Shown here one piece after another: positions 7,084 to 15,124 of a stretch of 39,426 nt of DNA. The position numbers and the translations under genes are program-made. The first letter of the stretch is position 1. Each line of letters starts with the position of its first letter. The notes below the pieces were generated by a model, which was given only the letters and a program-made list of their open reading frames with translations, was not told the DNA's origin and did not search any database. The stretch is from contig CAMHUU010000025.1 of assembly GCA_946188395.1 (NCBI GenBank), forward strand, positions 1-39,426, given 5' to 3'. This DNA is from an uncultured Prevotellaceae bacterium. Its GTDB lineage: Bacteria > Bacteroidota > Bacteroidia > Bacteroidales > Bacteroidaceae.

Positions 7084-8649
7084 TTATTTCACAATAACCT
7101 CCATCGAGGCGTTCAACTTACGCGAGATGCCGTCGGGACCGATGGCGTTGACGCGCGAGATGTAGAATCGGCGGTTGCGCTGCAACTTGCGGAAGGCGTC
7201 CTTCTGGCGCGCCGAGAAATTCGAGCCCTCGCTGACCATCGGAACGGCATTACCCATATTGTCGAAGAACACCGTCTCGAAACTCTGCACGCGGAAGGCA
7301 ATGTCCAGAATGCCGTCGTCGATGGCTGCTCCGATGCCGTCAACGTTCATCAGCTGCGACTTCGACAGTCCGCCGCCCTTGTATCGTACGGGGCTGCCGC
7401 TGTCGTCCTTCATGGCGATATACGGCGTGGGGTCGGGCAGTCGGCGCACACGGAACGTAAACTGTCCCATCTGCTGGGCGCGTCCCGTATTGGTCGACGT
7501 CACCGTGATGGTCACGTTCTGTCCCACAGCGCTGGGCCGTGCGATGTATCGTCCGGGACCCACGGGCTGCAGGGTTCCGCCCGACATGGTGGCCTGCACC
7601 TTGTTCAGGGGCACGCCCGGCACACTGACGCTCAGCGGGTTGTTATAGCCCGCATAGAGCACGTTCATCAGGTCGGCCGACACCGTTGCCGACGGGTCTA
7701 CCACCGTGTATTTCTGTTCGAAGTTACGCTTGATCAACTCGCCGTTACCGTTCTCCACCTGTATGAAGCCCGACAGCGTGAAGTCGCCCGTGCGGCCGGT
7801 GACGGTCTCGTAGATGCCGTTCGGCAGGTTCACCTCCTTGCCACCAATGAATATCTGCGGCACTTGAGTGGTATCGACGGCAGCCATCACAATCTGCGCC
7901 GAGAACTTGTCGCCGCGCACGATGGTCTGCGAGTTGGGAATGACGTAGGCGTTCAGCGCATTCACGCGGATATCCTTCACGTCGATGTTCGACACCAGCG
8001 TGTGCAGCACCATACCCTCGGCATAGCGCACGTCGTTCTGCAACTTGCTCAGCAGTGTCACGGCGGCAGCAGTAGGCATCGATTCGAACATATACTCCTG
8101 CCAGTTCTTGCCCATCGCTTGGGCGTCCTTGGGAATCTCCGTCGTCAGGTTCGATGCGATGGCCTTCTTCTGGTGATAGTCAGTACAGTATTTCAGCATT
8201 GCATTGCGGTAGTTGTTGATGGCGTCAAACAACTCCTTACCCCTGCCGCGTCCCGGAGCCAGCATCACCTGTGTGGCTGCCTCCAAATCTTCTTTGTTGC
8301 GGATGTTTCTCACATCGCCGTCTGATCCGTCAGCCTCGCGGACGATGGCTTCCTTCAGCTCGTCGGCCAGGTTGTAGAGCTTGTTGCTCATCTCCTTCAC
8401 ATGCTGCGACTTATCGTACCACTGCTTCACCTTCTGCGGATTCTTCTTCATCTGCACGGCAAAGTCGTCGTAGATGGCCAGATTCTCCTTCGTGGCATTG
8501 ATGGTGGTACGCTTCAGACTTTCCTCCACGAGCGAGAAGCCGTTGAGCACCTCGTTAGAGACGTTCAACGCCAGCATAGCCATCAGTACGACGTACATCA
8601 GGTTGATCATCTTCTGACGTGGAGAAACGGGTCTTTTCTTGATTGCCAT
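7084..8649 (-). CDS. gldM: T9SS motor protein GldM/PorM
   Basis: 521 residues. The N-terminus MAIKKRPVSPRQKMINLMYV continues as one membrane helix (about 14-35); the Arg just before it is conserved in the family and takes part in proton-driven motor function in studied homologues. The long periplasmic part holds the coiled/helical D1 domain (about 40-220) and beta domains ending FYISRVNAIGPDGISRKLNA. GldM dimers sit within a GldL pentamer and reach through the periplasm to the GldK/N ring. Length is normal. It is co-directional with gldL (52-bp spacer filled by an AT-rich array) and gldN. Confidence 0.95.
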   Translation of the reverse strand: MAIKKRPVSPRQKMINLMYVVLMAMLALNVSNEVLNGFSLVEESLKRTTINATKENLAIYDDFAVQMKKNPQKVKQWYDKSQHVKEMSNKLYNLADELKEAIVREADGSDGDVRNIRNKEDLEAATQVMLAPGRGRGKELFDAINNYRNAMLKYCTDYHQKKAIASNLTTEIPKDAQAMGKNWQEYMFESMPTAAAVTLLSKLQNDVRYAEGMVLHTLVSNIDVKDIRVNALNAYVIPNSQTIVRGDKFSAQIVMAAVDTTQVPQIFIGGKEVNLPNGIYETVTGRTGDFTLSGFIQVENGNGELIKRNFEQKYTVVDPSATVSADLMNVLYAGYNNPLSVSVPGVPLNKVQATMSGGTLQPVGPGRYIARPSAVGQNVTITVTSTNTGRAQQMGQFTFRVRRLPDPTPYIAMKDDSGSPVRYKGGGLSKSQLMNVDGIGAAIDDGILDIAFRVQSFETVFFDNMGNAVPMVSEGSNFSARQKDAFRKLQRNRRFYISRVNAIGPDGISRKLNASMEVIVK

Positions 8650-8652
8650 ATT

Positions 8653-8701
8653 CTTTCGATATTTCGATATTCCGTTATAACGTTATTCCGTTATTTCGAC
8701 A
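8653..8701. repeat. AT-rich spacer array (CGTTATT/CGATATT units)
   Basis: Between gldL and gldM lie successive TTTCGATATT, CCGTTATAACGTTATT and CCGTTATTTCG units. A related array lies at 16655-16703. Confidence 0.6.
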
Positions 8702-9535
8702 TTATTGAATCTGACTTCTAATCTGCATCGCCTCAATCATGCGGGCATAGATCTTGTTCAGCTCTACAATCTGCTCGGCCATGTGACGTGTCTGGGCATT
8801 AATCTCGTCGATGGTGCTAATCTGGGCCGACGCACTCTTCAGCTGCATCTCGTAGACGCGGCTGATGCCGGTCAGCGTGCGGTTCAGGTTCTCCATCTCC
8901 TCCGAGTCGCGCGTCAGACGCTGGCTCTGCTCGGAAACCTGTTTCAGCATCTCCGACAGACGGTTCAGCTCGTCGATGTAGTTCGACGTGGCCTCCTTCA
9001 ATTCCTCGCCCATGGGTTGAACCTCGGGTTGCGGGGCGACAACACCGCCACCGACCACTCCGCCGCCAACGACGCCGCCACCGCCGAAGCTGATGGCACC
9101 GCCCTCGCTACCGGATGCTGAGCCTTCCCAGCGGGCTGCTTCATCGCCATTGCCTACAACACCGCCGACGACTCCGCCACCACCGTTGATGATGACTGTT
9201 CCGCCTCCGGCAACACCACTGCCAGCCACTGCGGCAGCAGCATGCTCGCCGGCCAGCTGTTCCTCTTCGCCCACGTGGATGTCGAGGTCCATGCCGTCGG
9301 TAGTCTTGTCGAACGGACGGTCGAAGGCCGAAATGAAGAACACAAACACCTCAGTACCCATACCCAGGAACAGGAAGAAGTTAGCTCCCGGCAGGTGGGT
9401 CAGCTTGAAGAGTGTACCCAGAATCACAATCGAGGCACCCCAGCTGTATGCGTAGTTCAGGAACGTCTGTCCTGGCACGCTGTCCATCCACTTCTGCAAG
9501 CGGTAGACGATATTCAGTTTACTATATGTTGTCAT
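8702..9535 (-). CDS. gldL: T9SS motor protein GldL/PorL
   Basis: 277 residues. Two membrane helices occupy about 30-45 and 52-70; the second has Glu62 within GMGTEVFVFF, matching the conserved membrane-embedded acidic residue of the proton channel. The cytoplasmic part ends in a long helix (about 175-277, EELKEATSNYIDELNRLSEM onward). Between them lies an unusual low-complexity segment (about residues 95-167) of Gly/Val/Ala blocks such as GGGGVVGGVVG and GGGGVVGGGVVGGGVV, not a usual feature of the family that I know of. GldL pentamers with GldM energise type IX secretion. It is placed between gldK and gldM as in other Bacteroidetes. Confidence 0.94.
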   Translation of the reverse strand: MTTYSKLNIVYRLQKWMDSVPGQTFLNYAYSWGASIVILGTLFKLTHLPGANFFLFLGMGTEVFVFFISAFDRPFDKTTDGMDLDIHVGEEEQLAGEHAAAAVAGSGVAGGGTVIINGGGGVVGGVVGNGDEAARWEGSASGSEGGAISFGGGGVVGGGVVGGGVVAPQPEVQPMGEELKEATSNYIDELNRLSEMLKQVSEQSQRLTRDSEEMENLNRTLTGISRVYEMQLKSASAQISTIDEINAQTRHMAEQIVELNKIYARMIEAMQIRSQIQ

Positions 9536-9539
9536 ATTC

Positions 9540-9576
9540 AGTTTAGAGTTTAGAGTTTAAAGTTTAGAGTTTAGAG
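9540..9576. repeat. TTTAGAG spacer array between gldK and gldL
   Basis: Repeated AGTTTAGAGTTT units fill nearly the whole gldK-gldL gap. The same units, inverted, occur in frame in the aminopeptidase gene. Confidence 0.65.
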
Positions 9577-9580
9577 AAAA

Positions 9581-11029
9581 TTACTTCTTTCCCTTCTTTA
9601 CTTTAATTTTGTCACTGGTGGTATTGGCCAGCGAGCGCACACAACGGAATCCGATGTAGCTTCGGGGCTGGTTCTGATACTCAAACGAGCGCCACGCACT
9701 GCGGATGTAGCTCTCGGGGTCCTTCCACGAACCGCCTCTCACGCTCTTTTTCTTCAGCCGGTAGGGGTCCTCCTTGGCGGCATTGTACTTCAGCTGCGGG
9801 TTGATGTCGTTCATCGCATCCACGCCGGCCTCGGTATAGATCGTGCTGCACCATTCGGCCACGTTGCCGGCCATGTCGTACAGTCCGTTCGAGTTCGACG
9901 AGTAGATGCCCACGCGACTCGTAATCAGGTTGCCGTCCTTGGTGTAGTTACCGTTGTCGGGTTTGAAGTTGGCGAAGAAACAGCCGTTGCCGCTCACCAC
10001 GTCCTCGTTCTCCCAGGGGAACTCCGTCTGGTCCTTGCCGCGGGCGGCATACTCCCATTCGGCCTCGGTCGGCAGACGGTAGCGCTGTACGAAGCGTGCT
10101 GCGGGACCCAGTCCGCGCAACAGGTATTCCGTACGCCAGGCGCAGAATGCGTTAGCCTGCTCCCACGTCACACCCACCACGGGATAGTCGTTGTAGGCGG
10201 CATTCGTGAAGTAGTAGCGCATGTAGCTCTCGTTCTCCGCGTTGGGGAAGTCGTTCACCCAGCATGTCGTGTCGGGATATATATTAACAATGTACGTGTT
10301 CAGGAAGTCCCACGCGCCGGTGTACTGGCGGTTGATGGTCTCGCGCACAATCTGACCTTCGTCGTTGATGTACGCCGTGTCCTTCGAAATCCAGATCTGC
10401 TCGTTCGGATTCGGACGGATGTCGGTGTTCAGCACGCGCTCCTCGTGGTTCGGACGATACTTGCGCTTGGCAGCCTCCGTGTAGTCGTAAATCTCGTAGC
10501 GGTAGTTCATCTGGCGCCAGTCCAGCGACTTCTCGCCGGTCACGGGGTTGGTGACATACAGACTCTCGAAGGCACGCTGCTCGTCCTCGTTGGGCTTGCG
10601 GGGCAGCGCCTTCTTCCAGTTCAGATGAGGCGTTACGGGGTCGCCGTTCTTGTCTTCCTCAATCTTGTAGCTCTCGTCACCGCCGTATGCGGGGTCGGCC
10701 AGGCGCTCGCGCAGAATCGAGTCGCGCACGTAGTTCACAAACTGGCGGTACATCGAGTTCGTCACCTCGTACTCGTCCATCCAGAAACCCTCTACCGAGA
10801 TGTCTCTTACCGGGGTCTGCTTGCCCCACAGCGAGTCCTTCTTCTCGATACCCATCTTCAGGTGACCGCGCTTAATCAGCGTCATACCGTGAGGCGTCGG
10901 CTCCGTAAAGGCCCGACCGCTCATTCCTGTCACTTCACCACCCGATGCCGATAGCGACTTGCTGCCGAAACAACCCGTCAGCACCACCGCCATCACAGCT
11001 CCGAGCATCATGATAATACCTTTTTTCAT
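9581..11029 (-). CDS. gldK: T9SS ring lipoprotein GldK/PorK
   Basis: 482 residues. A lipoprotein signal (MKKGIIMMLGAVMAVVLTGC) places the lipidated Cys at 20. The rest is a formylglycine-generating-enzyme (FGE-sulfatase) fold without evident enzyme role: MDEYEVTNSMYRQF, YRLPTEAEWEYAARG, GLYDMAGNVAEWC and SVRGGSWKDP...GFRCVRS are its hallmarks. GldK forms, with GldN, the 50-nm periplasmic ring attached to the outer membrane. The basic C-terminus (KIKVKKGKK) is short. It lies second in the operon, after porP/sprF, from which it is separated by two tandem hairpin repeats. Confidence 0.96.
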   Translation of the reverse strand: MKKGIIMMLGAVMAVVLTGCFGSKSLSASGGEVTGMSGRAFTEPTPHGMTLIKRGHLKMGIEKKDSLWGKQTPVRDISVEGFWMDEYEVTNSMYRQFVNYVRDSILRERLADPAYGGDESYKIEEDKNGDPVTPHLNWKKALPRKPNEDEQRAFESLYVTNPVTGEKSLDWRQMNYRYEIYDYTEAAKRKYRPNHEERVLNTDIRPNPNEQIWISKDTAYINDEGQIVRETINRQYTGAWDFLNTYIVNIYPDTTCWVNDFPNAENESYMRYYFTNAAYNDYPVVGVTWEQANAFCAWRTEYLLRGLGPAARFVQRYRLPTEAEWEYAARGKDQTEFPWENEDVVSGNGCFFANFKPDNGNYTKDGNLITSRVGIYSSNSNGLYDMAGNVAEWCSTIYTEAGVDAMNDINPQLKYNAAKEDPYRLKKKSVRGGSWKDPESYIRSAWRSFEYQNQPRSYIGFRCVRSLANTTSDKIKVKKGKK

Positions 11030-11050
11030 ATCATCTATATCTATTATCTC

Positions 11051-11084
11051 TTATTTTTTATTTTTTATTTAGGGCGTAGCCCGC
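11051..11084 (-). repeat. Hairpin-TAAATA repeat, gldK-proximal copy
   Basis: Minus strand: GCGGGC-TAC-GCCC then TAAATAAAAAATAAAAAATAA, 20 bp before the start of gldK. It is one of two tandem copies. Confidence 0.78.
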
Positions 11085-11126
11085 TTATTTTTTATTTGTT
11101 TATTTTTTATTTAGGGCGTAGCCCGC
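11085..11126 (-). repeat. Hairpin-TAAATA repeat, porP-proximal copy
   Basis: Minus strand, immediately after the porP/sprF TAG: CGGGC-TAC-GCCC then TAAATAAAAAATAAAC. The stem and loop are identical to the next copy. Confidence 0.78.
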
Positions 11127-12061
11127 TAAAGTATCCTCACACTCTGGTGCTTGTTGCGTCCCTTTTTCACCAGGTCCAGCTCCGTCTGGTAGCCCACAAA
11201 CAGCTCGTGACTTCCGTGTTTGAAACTCAGAGCCGACGTGTACGCCTCGTAGCTGTAGCCGATGCATACCCCGTGGAAGTTGCCGCCAATGAGTGCCGTC
11301 ACCGAATTTGTCGGACTGTAGGCCACTCCGGCATACAGCATTCGCTTCTCGAAGCTGTACTTCACGCGGGTCGTCACATCCACTCTGTAGCCCACACCGT
11401 CGGTACGCGCTAACAGAGAGGGGTGTATTGTAATAAACGGATTATGTAGCCGAATATTGTATCCTGCGGTAAAATAATACGATCTTGCGACGTCAATTAT
11501 CGATTTTTCGCCCAATTCCACCTCCGGTTCGGTGGCGTGAAGCACACTGACGCCGGCATACCAGTTGCGGTGTTGGTAGTACAATCCTGCTGCCAAATCC
11601 AGCGCCGTGCCCGTCACGTCGGTCTTCAGCAGATGGGGGTCTTCCTCGCGCAAATCCAGACCGCTGCCCTTGAATTTCTCGCTCAGCAAGCCCGCCTGCA
11701 GACCGATGCTCAGCGTACCGCCCAGCAACGGCAGCTTGTAGGCATACTGCGCCGTCAGCCGCTGGTGCTTGAATAGTCCGATGTCGTCGCTCATCAGCTG
11801 CACGCCCACTCCGTGATATCCGTTCAGGAAGTAGAACGGCATGTCGCCGGCCACGAACATCGTCTTCGGGTTGTTCTCGAATCCTGCCATCGACATGGCG
11901 TAGGCGCCCGTCACGTTGATGAGCGACGTCTTGCCCACGGCGGCAGGGTTAAACGAAGGCTCCAACGCCCAGTAGTGAGCGAAGGAGACATCCTGCTGTG
12001 CTGAAACCCTTGTCAGCACCGTTAGCAACATGCCAAGCAGCATCATTTTTTGTCCGAACAC
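11126..12061 (-). CDS. T9SS-associated outer-membrane protein PorP/SprF family
   Basis: 311 residues with a signal peptide (MFGQKMMLLGMLLTVLTRVS, cut before QQDVSFAHYW). The start QDVSFAHYWALEPSFNPAAVG is the family signature (Q-x-x-x-F-x-x-Y-x-x-N-P-A), and the rest is a membrane beta-barrel with a CIGYSYE/FVGYQTELD ending. PorP is the outer-membrane member of the por operon and SprF-type proteins help secrete or anchor particular T9SS cargo. Being first in the porP-gldK-L-M-N order argues for the PorP role, so the symbol is left open. The C-terminus reads HQSVRIL. Confidence 0.9.
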   Translation of the reverse strand: MFGQKMMLLGMLLTVLTRVSAQQDVSFAHYWALEPSFNPAAVGKTSLINVTGAYAMSMAGFENNPKTMFVAGDMPFYFLNGYHGVGVQLMSDDIGLFKHQRLTAQYAYKLPLLGGTLSIGLQAGLLSEKFKGSGLDLREEDPHLLKTDVTGTALDLAAGLYYQHRNWYAGVSVLHATEPEVELGEKSIIDVARSYYFTAGYNIRLHNPFITIHPSLLARTDGVGYRVDVTTRVKYSFEKRMLYAGVAYSPTNSVTALIGGNFHGVCIGYSYEAYTSALSFKHGSHELFVGYQTELDLVKKGRNKHQSVRIL

Positions 12062-12080
12062 GTATTAAATAACGCAAAAC

Positions 12081-12113
12081 TTGTCAGTTTATTGTATTTT
12101 TTTCGTAACTTCG
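12081..12113 (+). promoter_or_regulatory. Likely promoter of pepP (divergent from porP/sprF)
   Basis: TTG 12081-12083, a 22-nt gap, then TAACTTCG 12106-12113, a near match to TAnnTTTG. A poor minus-strand box, AAGTTTTG (12082-12075), may drive porP from the same gap; no better site was found. Confidence 0.5.
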
Positions 12114-12167
12114 CACCGAAAATCGTGTATTTATAGGTAAAAACCCGTTTTTGAGCCCAATTTTAAC

Positions 12168-12207
12168 GTTCAAAGTTCAATGTTTAATGTTCAAAGTTCA
12201 AAGTTCA
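12168..12207. repeat. TTCAAAGTTCAATG spacer array upstream of pepP
   Basis: Five or so TTCAA(A/T)G units run directly into the pepP start codon at 12208. They would lie in the 5' leader. Confidence 0.6.
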
Positions 12208-14025
12208 ATGAATAAAATAGAATCCCTGCGCGAGGAAATGCGCCGCGAACAGCTCTTTGCCTGTATTTTTCCTACCACCGACCCCCACAACAGCGAATAC
12301 ACCGCCGACCATTGGAAGGGCCGCGAGTGGATTAGTGGCTTCACGGGTTCCGCAGGCACGGCGGTAGTCACCCTCACCGCTGCTGCCCTGTGGACCGATT
12401 CGCGCTATTTCATAGCTGCCGCCCAGCAACTCGAAGGCACCGAGTTCCAACTGATGCGCGAACGCATCGACGGCACCCCCACCATCGCCGAATGGCTCCA
12501 CACTCAACACTCTCAACTCTCATCTCTAAACTCTAAACTCTCAACTGAAATCGCCATCGACGGCTCCTGCTGTACCACGAGTTCCATCGAGGCACTCATA
12601 CAGGACCTTCGCCAGCATGGCGGACTCACCCTGCGCACCAACATCGACCTGCTGCAGCGCCTGTGGACCAACCGTCCGGCCATTCCCCAGGCACCCGTCG
12701 TGCCGCAGCCCATCGAATATGCCGGCGAGGATGTCGCCTCGAAACTCACCCGCATCCGCCGTGCCCTGCGCCAAGTTCATGCCGACGGCATGCTCATGGC
12801 CTCGCTCGACGACATTGCCTGGACACTCAACCTGCGTGGCGCCGACGTCCATTGCAATCCCGTCTTCGTCAGCTACCTGCTCATCTCCTCCCGTTCAGCG
12901 ACGCTCTTTGTCGACGAGGCGAAACTCACCGCCCCTGCCCGCCAGCAACTTCGCGAGGCCGGCGTCGACACCGCACCCTACACCGCTGTCAAGGAAGCCC
13001 TGCGCCAATATCCCGACTACAATATACTGGCCGACCCCGACGAGGTCAGCTACACCCTCATGCAGACCATCAAAAACAGCCCAAGAACTCTAAACTCTAA
13101 ACTCTCAACTCTCAACTTTCCTTCCCCCGTTCCGGCCATGAAAGCCGTCAAGAACGATGCCGAACAGCGTGGCTTTCGGCAAGCCATGATTCGCGACGGC
13201 GTGGCCCTCGTGCGCTTCCTGCGCTGGCTGAAACCCGCTGTAGCCGCCGGTGGTCAGACCGAGATGAGCATCGACCGCCAGCTCACCGCCCTGCGCGCCC
13301 AGCAGCCCCTCTATCAGGGCCTCTCGTTCGACACCATCGCCGCCTATCAGGCCCACGGTGCCATCGTTCATTACGAGGCCACCCACGACACCGACGCACC
13401 CCTGCGTCCCGAAGGACTGCTGCTGCTCGATAGCGGCGCACAATACGTCGACGGCACCACCGACATCACCCGCACCATTGCCCTCGGACCCGTCACCGAC
13501 CGCCAGCGCCACATCTACACCCTCGTGCTGAAAGGCCACATCCAGCTGCAGCTGCTCTGCTTCCCCGACGGAGCCAGCGGCACCCAGCTCGACGCCATCG
13601 CCCGCAGCCCCCTGTGGCACGAAGGACTCAACTTCCTGCATGGCACCGGCCATGGGGTTGGAGCCTATCTGAACGTCCACGAAGGACCCCATCAGATCCG
13701 CATGGAGCATCGTCCTGCACCCCTGCATGCCGGCATGACCGTCACCGACGAGCCAGGCATCTACCTCGAAGGCCAGTTCGGCGTCCGCATCGAGAATGTC
13801 CTGCTCACCCAGCCTGCCCGTCAGACCGACTTCAGCCGTTTCCTCCGTTTCGAGACGCTCACCCTCTGTCCCATCGACACCGCGCCCCTCGACGTCGCCC
13901 TGCTCACCCCCGACGAGCGCCAATGGCTCAACGACTACCACCAGATGGTCTACGACCGCCTCTCGCCCCACCTCGACGGCCCCGACCGCGACTGGCTCCG
14001 CACCGCCACCCAGCCCCTCGGCTGA
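12208..14025 (+). CDS. pepP: Xaa-Pro aminopeptidase (M24, aminopeptidase P)
   Basis: 605 residues starting MNKIESLREEMRREQLFACI. Two N-terminal creatinase-like domains (about 1-130 and 150-295) are followed by the M24 pita-bread domain. Metal ligands are visible: Asp in LLLDSGAQYVDG and in TTDITRT, His in HGTGHGVG, Glu in TDEPGIY, and Glu in VRIENV. It removes N-terminal residues preceding proline. The ATG at 12151 is rejected as its first 19 codons are spacer repeat. Two in-frame repeat inserts (12501-12545, giving HSQLSSLNSKLS; 13085-13120, giving RTLNSKLSTLNF) sit at the domain boundaries, where loops would be tolerated. C-ending codons are strongly preferred. Confidence 0.93.
   Translation: MNKIESLREEMRREQLFACIFPTTDPHNSEYTADHWKGREWISGFTGSAGTAVVTLTAAALWTDSRYFIAAAQQLEGTEFQLMRERIDGTPTIAEWLHTQHSQLSSLNSKLSTEIAIDGSCCTTSSIEALIQDLRQHGGLTLRTNIDLLQRLWTNRPAIPQAPVVPQPIEYAGEDVASKLTRIRRALRQVHADGMLMASLDDIAWTLNLRGADVHCNPVFVSYLLISSRSATLFVDEAKLTAPARQQLREAGVDTAPYTAVKEALRQYPDYNILADPDEVSYTLMQTIKNSPRTLNSKLSTLNFPSPVPAMKAVKNDAEQRGFRQAMIRDGVALVRFLRWLKPAVAAGGQTEMSIDRQLTALRAQQPLYQGLSFDTIAAYQAHGAIVHYEATHDTDAPLRPEGLLLLDSGAQYVDGTTDITRTIALGPVTDRQRHIYTLVLKGHIQLQLLCFPDGASGTQLDAIARSPLWHEGLNFLHGTGHGVGAYLNVHEGPHQIRMEHRPAPLHAGMTVTDEPGIYLEGQFGVRIENVLLTQPARQTDFSRFLRFETLTLCPIDTAPLDVALLTPDERQWLNDYHQMVYDRLSPHLDGPDRDWLRTATQPLG
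12501..12545 (+). repeat. In-frame CTCTAAACT/CTCAACA repeat in pepP (first)
   Basis: Units ACTCTCAACTCTCATCTCT and AAACTCTAAACTCTC are read in frame as QHSQLSSLNSKLS, about residues 99-112. Related to the spacer array at 9540-9576. Confidence 0.65.
13085..13120 (+). repeat. In-frame CTCTAAACT repeat in pepP (second)
   Basis: Units CTCTAAACTCTAAACTCTC read as TLNSKLSTLN, about residues 294-304. The LNSKLST peptide is shared with the first insert. Confidence 0.7.
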
Positions 14026-14068
14026 TTCGTGCAGCGCTATTATGGTCCGAATTTGTTAATGTAAGAAC

Positions 14069-14986
14069 TTATTTCAGCTTGAAGCTGATAGGCAGGGTGT
14101 ATCTGACGCGGGCGGGATGGCCGCGGCGCTTGGCGGGTTCCCAGTGGGGCATCTTGCCGACTACGCGCAGCGCTTCTTCCTTGAGCTGCCCCTCGCCCTG
14201 CTCGCGCATGGCATACTTGTCGATGTCGGAATACTTGTTGAACTTCTTGTCGGATAGGCGGTTCTTCAGTTCGGTGTCAACCACCTTCATGTCGGACACG
14301 GTGCCATCGGTCTCGACGACGAAATTGATCATCACGCGGCCCTCTACGCCATAGTGCTCTGCCTCGACAGGATATTTGATGTTGTTTGACAGGAATTTTA
14401 TCAGTTCCTGCACACCACCGGGATACTGCGGAGCGTGGTCCTGACCGGCCAGCTCAGGAGCCACCAGCGCGTTGGCCTTCTTCAGTTGGGCCAACTTGAA
14501 CTTTAGCTTGTTGATCTCGACGGTAGCCAGCGCCACACGGCCTTCGGTATCGAGCAGATACATGGTTGGAATCCACTGGATGTGGTAGTCTTGCGCCATC
14601 TGCGCGTCTTTCATCTTCTTCAGTTCGCTGAGCACGCGCCAGTGTATCTGCTCTTTGTCCATGAAGTTCTGAAGCACCTCGGAGTCGGTATCGAATGAGA
14701 TGCCAATGAACTCGACACCCTCCATGTCGTACTTCTGGAAGAGCTTCTTCATCTCGGGTAGGTCCTTGCGGCAGTCGCCACACCATGTGGCAAAGAAGTC
14801 GAGCACTACGCAACGGCCACGAAAGTCCGACACCGGATGTTTGTCGCCCAAGGCGTCAATTAAATCGGGAACCTGTGTCCCTACAGGCAGCAGGTTGGTA
14901 GCATATTTCGCGTCCAGATCCTGTGCCATCAGCGTGCTGGCCATGCACATCAGCATGCCAACGAAAACAAATACTTTTCTCATCAT
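14069..14986 (-). CDS. Thioredoxin-like TlpA domain fused to a TonB C-terminal domain
   Basis: 305 residues. A signal peptide (MMRKVFVFVGMLMCMASTLM) precedes a TlpA/AhpC-type redoxin domain (about 33-165) with active site WCGDC (Cys69 and Cys72) and the cis-Pro region WIPTMYLLD. After a linker, residues about 193-305 form a TonB C-terminal domain (PGGVQELIKFLSNN, YGVEGRVMINFVVETDGTVS, LPISFKLK). It lacks the TonB transmembrane helix and Pro-rich span and is secreted to the periplasm, so it may reduce disulfides near the outer membrane and use the TonB fold as a binding module. Whether the TonB domain contacts receptors is unknown. Confidence 0.85.
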   Translation of the reverse strand: MMRKVFVFVGMLMCMASTLMAQDLDAKYATNLLPVGTQVPDLIDALGDKHPVSDFRGRCVVLDFFATWCGDCRKDLPEMKKLFQKYDMEGVEFIGISFDTDSEVLQNFMDKEQIHWRVLSELKKMKDAQMAQDYHIQWIPTMYLLDTEGRVALATVEINKLKFKLAQLKKANALVAPELAGQDHAPQYPGGVQELIKFLSNNIKYPVEAEHYGVEGRVMINFVVETDGTVSDMKVVDTELKNRLSDKKFNKYSDIDKYAMREQGEGQLKEEALRVVGKMPHWEPAKRRGHPARVRYTLPISFKLK

Positions 14987-14990
14987 GCTG

Positions 14991-14998
14991 CAAAGTTA
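14991..14998 (-). promoter_or_regulatory. Promoter -7 box of the thioredoxin-TonB gene
   Basis: Minus strand TAACTTTG, ending only 4 bp before ATG 14986. Transcription would begin at or within the first codons, so the mRNA may be leaderless or start at the second Met (14983). No clear TTG lies at the usual distance. Confidence 0.55.
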
Positions 14999-15114
14999 CG
15001 AATAAGCGAGCACAAAAACGAAAGAAAAAGAATTTTTCTTTCATTTTGTCGAGCGGAAGTAACTTCACCAAGGGTGAAAGTTACGAATTAGCGAACGAAA
15101 AACCAAAGAAAAAG
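14992..15114. repeat. Direct repeat with two hairpins between divergent genes
   Basis: AAAGTTACGAATAAGCGAGC (from 14992) and AAAGTTACGAATTAGCGAAC (from 15077) begin two similar 38-bp blocks, each ending AAAGAAAAAG. Between them are inverted repeats GAAAGAAAAA/TTTTTCTTTC (15020-15042) and GTAACTTCACC/GGTGAAAGTTAC (15059-15084). The left copy carries the -7 box of the minus-strand gene, so the right copy may be a duplicated promoter. Confidence 0.65.
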
Positions 15115-15124
15115 ATAGTTTTAT

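Noticed and set aside
2213..12061. Search for T9SS cargo C-terminal domains in this window
   Set aside because: None of the encoded proteins ends with a recognisable T9SS sorting domain, so no cargo is called.
12151..12207. ATG at 12151 as start of pepP
   Set aside because: The 19 extra codons are the TTCAAAGTTCAATG spacer array and have no resemblance to aminopeptidase P.
13105..13971. 288-residue Gly/Val-rich minus-strand frame opposite pepP
   Set aside because: Gly/Val/Glu skew is what the reverse of C-rich pepP codons gives; conserved metal ligands prove the plus-strand gene.
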